From an uncultured Clostridia bacterium (lineage in GTDB: Bacteria; Bacillota; Clostridia; Oscillospirales; CAG-272): a stretch of DNA of 34,046 nt. Numbering within the stretch: position 1 is the stretch's first letter; every line of letters begins with the position of its first letter. The translations under genes and the position numbers were made by a program. Shown here in pieces: positions 30,994 to 34,046 of this stretch. Under the pieces are notes generated by a model. The model did not search any database. It saw nothing but the letters and a program-made list of their open reading frames with translations, and was not told the origin of the DNA. The DNA lies in contig CAJGCT010000018.1 of assembly GCA_904501985.1 (NCBI GenBank), positions 1 to 34,046 on the forward strand, read 5' to 3'.

Positions 30994-33078
30994 TCACTCT
31001 CCCACTGAAGCGTTATTCCGCAGTGCCGATAAAATCCGCGAGGTTTCAAGCGGTATCTTTTTTGTTACGGGAAGCAGTGATATTTCACACCGCTCACCGC
31101 GAACAAACCGTATCATTGATAATTCACTGAATATGTCAAGCATGGACATCACCGTATCTTCGGGCATCGACAGCACCGAGGACAGCTCATCTGTGGTGAC
31201 AAGCACCGGCATTCCGCCGTTCAAACCCCTGATATGGGTATACAAAGCCGCAAAGTCATCCCTTTCGGGCACTCTTGAAACTGCGGCATGGCGTATGTCG
31301 CGAATAAGAAGCTGTACAGACTGACGTCCGCGGTATTCGTTTATGTCAATACTGTACACCGCGTCAATAACGTCTCCAACGGAAAATTCAAACTCCGCCG
31401 AGGGAGTTCCGAAGCAAAGTGCGGTAAACACCGTCTGCATTCCGGGAGATGCGAGGGAAAGCTTTGTGTGCTTTCCGCCGGCTAAAGCGATTATCTCGGA
31501 AATTATCATTCTGTCGCTACGGAAAACCGGCTGTGCATTGTCAACGCCGAAGGGTTCAAGAAGATAAAGCTCCTTTGCAAGCTTTACGGTTATTTCCTCC
31601 GGACAGAGAAGAAGATCAATGTCAATGATACGCCCAAGCCGTGCGCCCGAAAGCTTCTCTTTAGCGTATTCGTTTACAGCACGTCTGAACTCTGCAAGCT
31701 TACCGCGCTCAACTGAAAGTCCTGCCGCAAGCTCGTGTCCGCCGTATTTATGAAGAAGCTCCGATGTGGCTTCAAGCGCCTCAAAGAGATTAAGTCCCAC
31801 AACAGAGCGTCCGGAGCCTTTACCGATATCCGTCGGAAGCGGAGTTTCTCCCGTATTGTGCTCAAAGCTTACGAGTATAGACGGCAGATTGTACTTTTCA
31901 GTGAGCCTTGAGCACACAATGCCTATAACACCGTGATGCCAGTGATCGTCGTCAAGCACAATAACGTGGTCATCCTCAGAGCACTGCTCTGCTATCTTTC
32001 GTTCAGCTTCCTCGATTATGCTGTTTTCCTCTGCCTGACGGCGGCGGTTTGTGTCGCAAAGCTCTGCCGCGATCTCGTTCGCACGGGATTCACTGTCCGT
32101 TAAAAACAGCTCCACGGCAAATTCTGCGCTGGAGATACGTCCTGCCGCATTTATGCGCGGTGCGAGAGTATATCCCACCGCGGCGGATGTGATGCGCTTC
32201 TTTATTACGTTTCCGAAGCTGTCCTTTGTGATAAGCCCCGATGCGCTCATGAGTGCACGCAGACCAATGTTTTCGGTGGTTTCAAGCCGATGAAGTCCGT
32301 AGCATACTATAATGCGGTTCTCGTCAACAAGCGGCATCACGTCAGCCACCGTGCCGATAGCAACATATTGGCACATCTCAGCCGACACAGCTTTTATGGC
32401 GTCAACATAATCTCCCCCGCGCCGTTTTATCTCAACGGCACAGCAAAGCTTAAATGCCACGCCAACGCCTGCAAGCTCCTTAAACGGATAGGGGCAGTCG
32501 GGTCGGCGCGGATTGACCACCGCCACGGCAGACGGAAGCTCAGGGCGGCACTCATGGTGGTCGGTTATGACAATGTCCACACCAAGCGAGCGCGCCTCTT
32601 CTGTTTCATCCAATGCGGTAATACCCGTATCCACGGTTATAACCAGCGTGTACCCCTCGGCGGCAAAGCTGCGCAGAGCCTCAATATTCACACCGTAGCC
32701 CTCGCCGACGCGGTTGGGTATGTAATAGCGCACATCGGCACCAAGACCTGACAGATACTTGTAAACAACGGTTACGGATGTAACTCCGTCAACGTCGTAG
32801 TCACCGAAAACAACTATTTTCTCTTTTTTAGAAATGGCAAGCAAGATCCTGTCAACTGCTTTATCCATATCCGCAAGCATAAACGGATCGTAAAGCGAGC
32901 CGGATTCTTTTCTTATGAATGCCCCTGCCGTCTCGGCGGTCGTATACCCTCTCGCCGCAAGAAGTCTTGCCGCGGCATGGGACAGTCCAAGCTCTGTGGA
33001 AATCCCTCTGACAGCTTCTTTGTCGAATGAAGCTCCATTAAGATTCCAAATTTTATTTTTAGATGCGTGTTTTAACAT
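30994..33078 (-). CDS. recJ: Single-stranded-DNA-specific exonuclease RecJ
   Basis: A 694-residue 5'-3' single-strand DNA exonuclease of recombination and repair. DHH-family motifs: FGDYDVDGVTS (DYDVD, 93-97), ITVDTGI (D150), ITDHHE (173-175), VIVLDDDHWHHGVIGIVCSRL and KYGGHELAAGLS of the DHHA1 part, then an OB-like domain (LEPFGVDNAQPVF, LSLASPGM) and a C-terminal extension of about 120 residues with helical character. Start choice: ATG at 33078 has GGA seven bases upstream; a TTG at 33090 would add four residues but lacks a ribosome binding site. It begins 14 bases after the RseC-like gene and is followed by rel. Confidence 0.93.
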   Translation of the reverse strand: MLKHASKNKIWNLNGASFDKEAVRGISTELGLSHAAARLLAARGYTTAETAGAFIRKESGSLYDPFMLADMDKAVDRILLAISKKEKIVVFGDYDVDGVTSVTVVYKYLSGLGADVRYYIPNRVGEGYGVNIEALRSFAAEGYTLVITVDTGITALDETEEARSLGVDIVITDHHECRPELPSAVAVVNPRRPDCPYPFKELAGVGVAFKLCCAVEIKRRGGDYVDAIKAVSAEMCQYVAIGTVADVMPLVDENRIIVCYGLHRLETTENIGLRALMSASGLITKDSFGNVIKKRITSAAVGYTLAPRINAAGRISSAEFAVELFLTDSESRANEIAAELCDTNRRRQAEENSIIEEAERKIAEQCSEDDHVIVLDDDHWHHGVIGIVCSRLTEKYNLPSILVSFEHNTGETPLPTDIGKGSGRSVVGLNLFEALEATSELLHKYGGHELAAGLSVERGKLAEFRRAVNEYAKEKLSGARLGRIIDIDLLLCPEEITVKLAKELYLLEPFGVDNAQPVFRSDRMIISEIIALAGGKHTKLSLASPGMQTVFTALCFGTPSAEFEFSVGDVIDAVYSIDINEYRGRQSVQLLIRDIRHAAVSRVPERDDFAALYTHIRGLNGGMPVLVTTDELSSVLSMPEDTVMSMLDIFSELSMIRFVRGERCEISLLPVTKKIPLETSRILSALRNNASVGE

Positions 33079-33092
33079 AAAATTTTCCAAAG

Positions 33093-33509
33093 TTACAGTA
33101 TGCGAACGATCTTTATATCACACCGCTTTGAAGCTTTGCGGTTAAGTGTGAGCCACACAATAACAAACGCCATCGCAAAGCCGCCGAGTGCACCGATGTA
33201 GGGAGCTGCCGCAAAAGACAGTGCGCCGAGGGCAAAATATCCTGCGATTCCAAGTATGAGCGGAAAAAGGAACACCGCCGCGGCATATAATATCACGGTT
33301 CGTGAATCGGTTTCCAGAACAACACGGTCGCCAACATTTGCGCCTGCCGAATTATCAGCTTTTGCAGTTGTTTTTTTGTCTCCGAATGAAACGCAGGCGG
33401 AGCATTCACCGTCAGATGCCGCATGACATCCCTCGCAGGCGGACTTCCGTGACACTTCAACAATTGCAATGCCGTCATTCACCTCGCGTACAATACCGAT
33501 CTGTCGCAT
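33093..33509 (-). CDS. RseC/SoxR-reducing-system-like membrane protein
   Basis: A 138-residue protein: N-terminal beta part (MRQIGIVREVNDGIAIVEVSRKSACEG) with four cysteines arranged C25-x2-C28-x7-C36-x2-C39, a second beta segment (VGDRVVLETD), and two membrane helices (TVILYAAAVFLFPLILGIAGYF and YIGALGGFAMAFVIVWLTL). This is the RseC/MucC family, membrane proteins linked to electron-transport (Rnf) complexes and stress regulation; the cysteines may hold an iron-sulfur cluster or a disulfide. ATG at 33509 has AGGTG nearby; the frame continues 11 codons upstream. It has a promoter upstream and heads the recJ-rel group. Confidence 0.82.
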   Translation of the reverse strand: MRQIGIVREVNDGIAIVEVSRKSACEGCHAASDGECSACVSFGDKKTTAKADNSAGANVGDRVVLETDSRTVILYAAAVFLFPLILGIAGYFALGALSFAAAPYIGALGGFAMAFVIVWLTLNRKASKRCDIKIVRIL

Positions 33510-33558
33510 ACCATCACCTTCTTTACTATATCGGTTATACATATATTATATAAAGTAT

Positions 33559-33587
33559 ATTATATCATATTTTTTCGTGATTGTCTA
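33559..33587 (-). promoter_or_regulatory. Sigma-A promoter of the rseC-like/recJ/rel genes
   Basis: On the minus strand: -35 TAGACA (33587-33582), 17-base spacer, -10 TATAAT (33564-33559). The expected start lies about 40 bases before the ATG. Confidence 0.65.
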
Positions 33588-33598
33588 TACTAAACATA

Positions 33599-33625
33599 AA
33601 ATTTCGCCTCTCGCAAGCGAAATTT
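33599..33625. repeat. Inverted repeat in the rseC-like/tRNA intergenic region
   Basis: AAATTTCGC (33599-33607) pairs with GCGAAATTT (33617-33625). The whole stretch 33510-33809 has no gene; besides this repeat it holds the rseC-like promoter and the tRNA promoter, and I see nothing else in it. Confidence 0.45.
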
Positions 33626-33760
33626 CTAACACACACTTCATATTCACCTATTGTACAGTCAAAAATCGACAATTTCCGAAGATTTATTGTGTAATTGAGA
33701 CAGACTGTAAAAAAACTTTTGTGCAAGTTGACGATTTGGAATAAAATGACCGTTATCGGG

Positions 33761-33789
33761 TTTACAATTTCGGTTTTTAGTGGTATAAT
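33761..33789 (+). promoter_or_regulatory. Promoter of the tRNA-Arg gene
   Basis: -35 TTTACA (33761-33766), 17-base spacer, extended -10 TGGTATAAT with TATAAT at 33784-33789. The transcript should begin about 14 bases before the mature tRNA. Confidence 0.8.
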
Positions 33790-33809
33790 GTATTGGTATT
33801 TTGATATTT

Positions 33810-33886
33810 CCGCTCGTAGCTCAGCTGGATAGAGTACCGGATTCCGATTCCGATGGTCGCAGGTTCGAATCCTGTCGAGCGGGCCA
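33810..33886 (+). tRNA. tRNA-Arg(CCG)
   Basis: A 77-base cloverleaf with encoded CCA. Acceptor stem CCGCTCG (33810-33816) pairs with CGAGCGG (33876-33882), discriminator G883, CCA at 33884-33886. D-stem GCTC/GAGT, D-loop with GG. Anticodon stem CCGGA/TCCGA (one C-A mismatch at the outer pair), loop TTCCGAT with anticodon CCG at 33844-33846, reading CGG. T-arm GCAGG/CCTGT around TTCGAAT. Found by folding by eye; the anticodon assignment follows from the 7-base loop with U33. Confidence 0.92.
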
Positions 33887-33925
33887 AATATCGTACCTTC
33901 CCCGTTTGGGGAAGGTACGATATTT
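33886..33925 (+). terminator. Perfect 18-bp hairpin at the tRNA 3' end
   Basis: The 18-base arm 33886-33903 is the exact complement of 33908-33925, with loop GTTT. The first base is the A of the CCA end. There is no U-tract. It probably ends the tRNA transcript and guides 3' processing, although a mobile palindrome is possible. Confidence 0.6.
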
Positions 33926-33955
33926 ATCACACTTGATAGTTTGAGAAGCTGTATT

Positions 33956-34025
33956 AAGTACGCCGCTTTTCAAAAAACTTCGCTTTCTGAATGCGTACTT
34001 ATTTGCAGCACGTCTCACGTGCTGC
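33956..34025. repeat. Further inverted repeats downstream of the tRNA
   Basis: AAGTACGC (33956-33963) pairs with GCGTACTT (33993-34000) across 29 bases. GCAGCACGT (34005-34013) pairs with ACGTGCTGC (34017-34025) with a three-base loop. No coding sequence is convincing in 33926-34046. Confidence 0.5.
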
Positions 34026-34046
34026 TGCAGGTATCGAATCCGCGCC

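Noticed and set aside
33565..33930. Minus-strand ORF with LDRIRTCDHRNRNPVLYP
   Set aside because: It also crosses the tRNA antisense and its hairpin; the same type of artefact, and it overlaps both promoters.
33821..34018. Minus-strand ORF containing ARQDSNLRPSESES
   Set aside because: It is the antisense of the tRNA-Arg gene; this peptide is a well-known annotation artefact.
34026..34046. Partial tRNA at the right edge (TCGAATCC-like sequence)
   Set aside because: The flanking bases do not form a T-stem in either strand.
1..34046. CRISPR array or cas genes to go with the CARF nuclease
   Set aside because: No regularly spaced direct repeats and no Cas-like reading frame were found anywhere in the window.

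Overview
The window looks like chromosomal DNA from a spore-forming member of the Clostridia (Firmicutes). Evidence is the yabP-yabQ-divIC sporulation/division block with a SpoVB-type flippase, the HemZ, Dtd, Rel, RecJ and RseC-like housekeeping genes, AGGAGG-type ribosome binding sites, several sigma-A promoters with 17-bp spacers, and a tRNA gene with an encoded CCA end. Base composition is moderate. I cannot name a species. Almost every gene is on the minus strand; only the first partial gene, a UvrD/PcrA helicase and the tRNA are on the plus strand. I found no insertion sequence, prophage or CRISPR array.

Layout. 1-570: end of a TIM-barrel sugar isomerase gene followed by three hairpins, the last a good terminator. 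571-1638: a P-loop NTPase of uncertain role. 1731-9385 (minus): a tightly packed five-gene operon that mixes two sugar-importer permeases, a HlyD-like adaptor with a very long coiled coil, a MacB-like extracellular domain protein without the FtsX membrane core, and an 841-residue lipoprotein with a propeller-like N-terminal half fused to a solute-binding protein. No ABC ATPase is encoded beside them. 9478-10668 (minus): a CARF-domain protein with a PD-(D/E)xK nuclease domain of the Card1/Can2 (DUF1887) type, with its own promoter and no CRISPR genes in view. It is divergent from 10866-13238 (plus): a UvrD/PcrA helicase with an acidic insertion.

13393-16775 (minus): three coupled genes, an amidohydrolase, a membrane-anchored serine hydrolase and a BirA-type biotin ligase. 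16829-22385 (minus): deaminase (MtaD-like), SpoVB-like flippase, MazG, HU, RqcP, YabP, YabQ, DivIC. This resembles the Bacillus yabM-yabN-yabO-yabP-yabQ-divIC order with HU inserted. YabQ overlaps DivIC by 131 bases. 22425-33509 (minus): a DUF6054-like protein, an unrecognised 620-residue acidic protein, purine nucleoside phosphorylase, a short nucleoside kinase, HemZ, Dtd, a bifunctional Rel, RecJ and an RseC-like protein. 33810-33886 (plus): tRNA-Arg(CCG), followed by a palindrome-rich tail.

The most interesting items are the stand-alone CARF nuclease (a cyclic-oligoadenylate sensor without local CRISPR genes, with Ser in place of the usual Glu in its E-x-K motif), the hybrid importer/adaptor operon with no ATPase, a three-way-junction-like RNA between rel and dtd, and intercistronic hairpins that overlap the ribosome binding sites of yabP and the spoVB-like gene.
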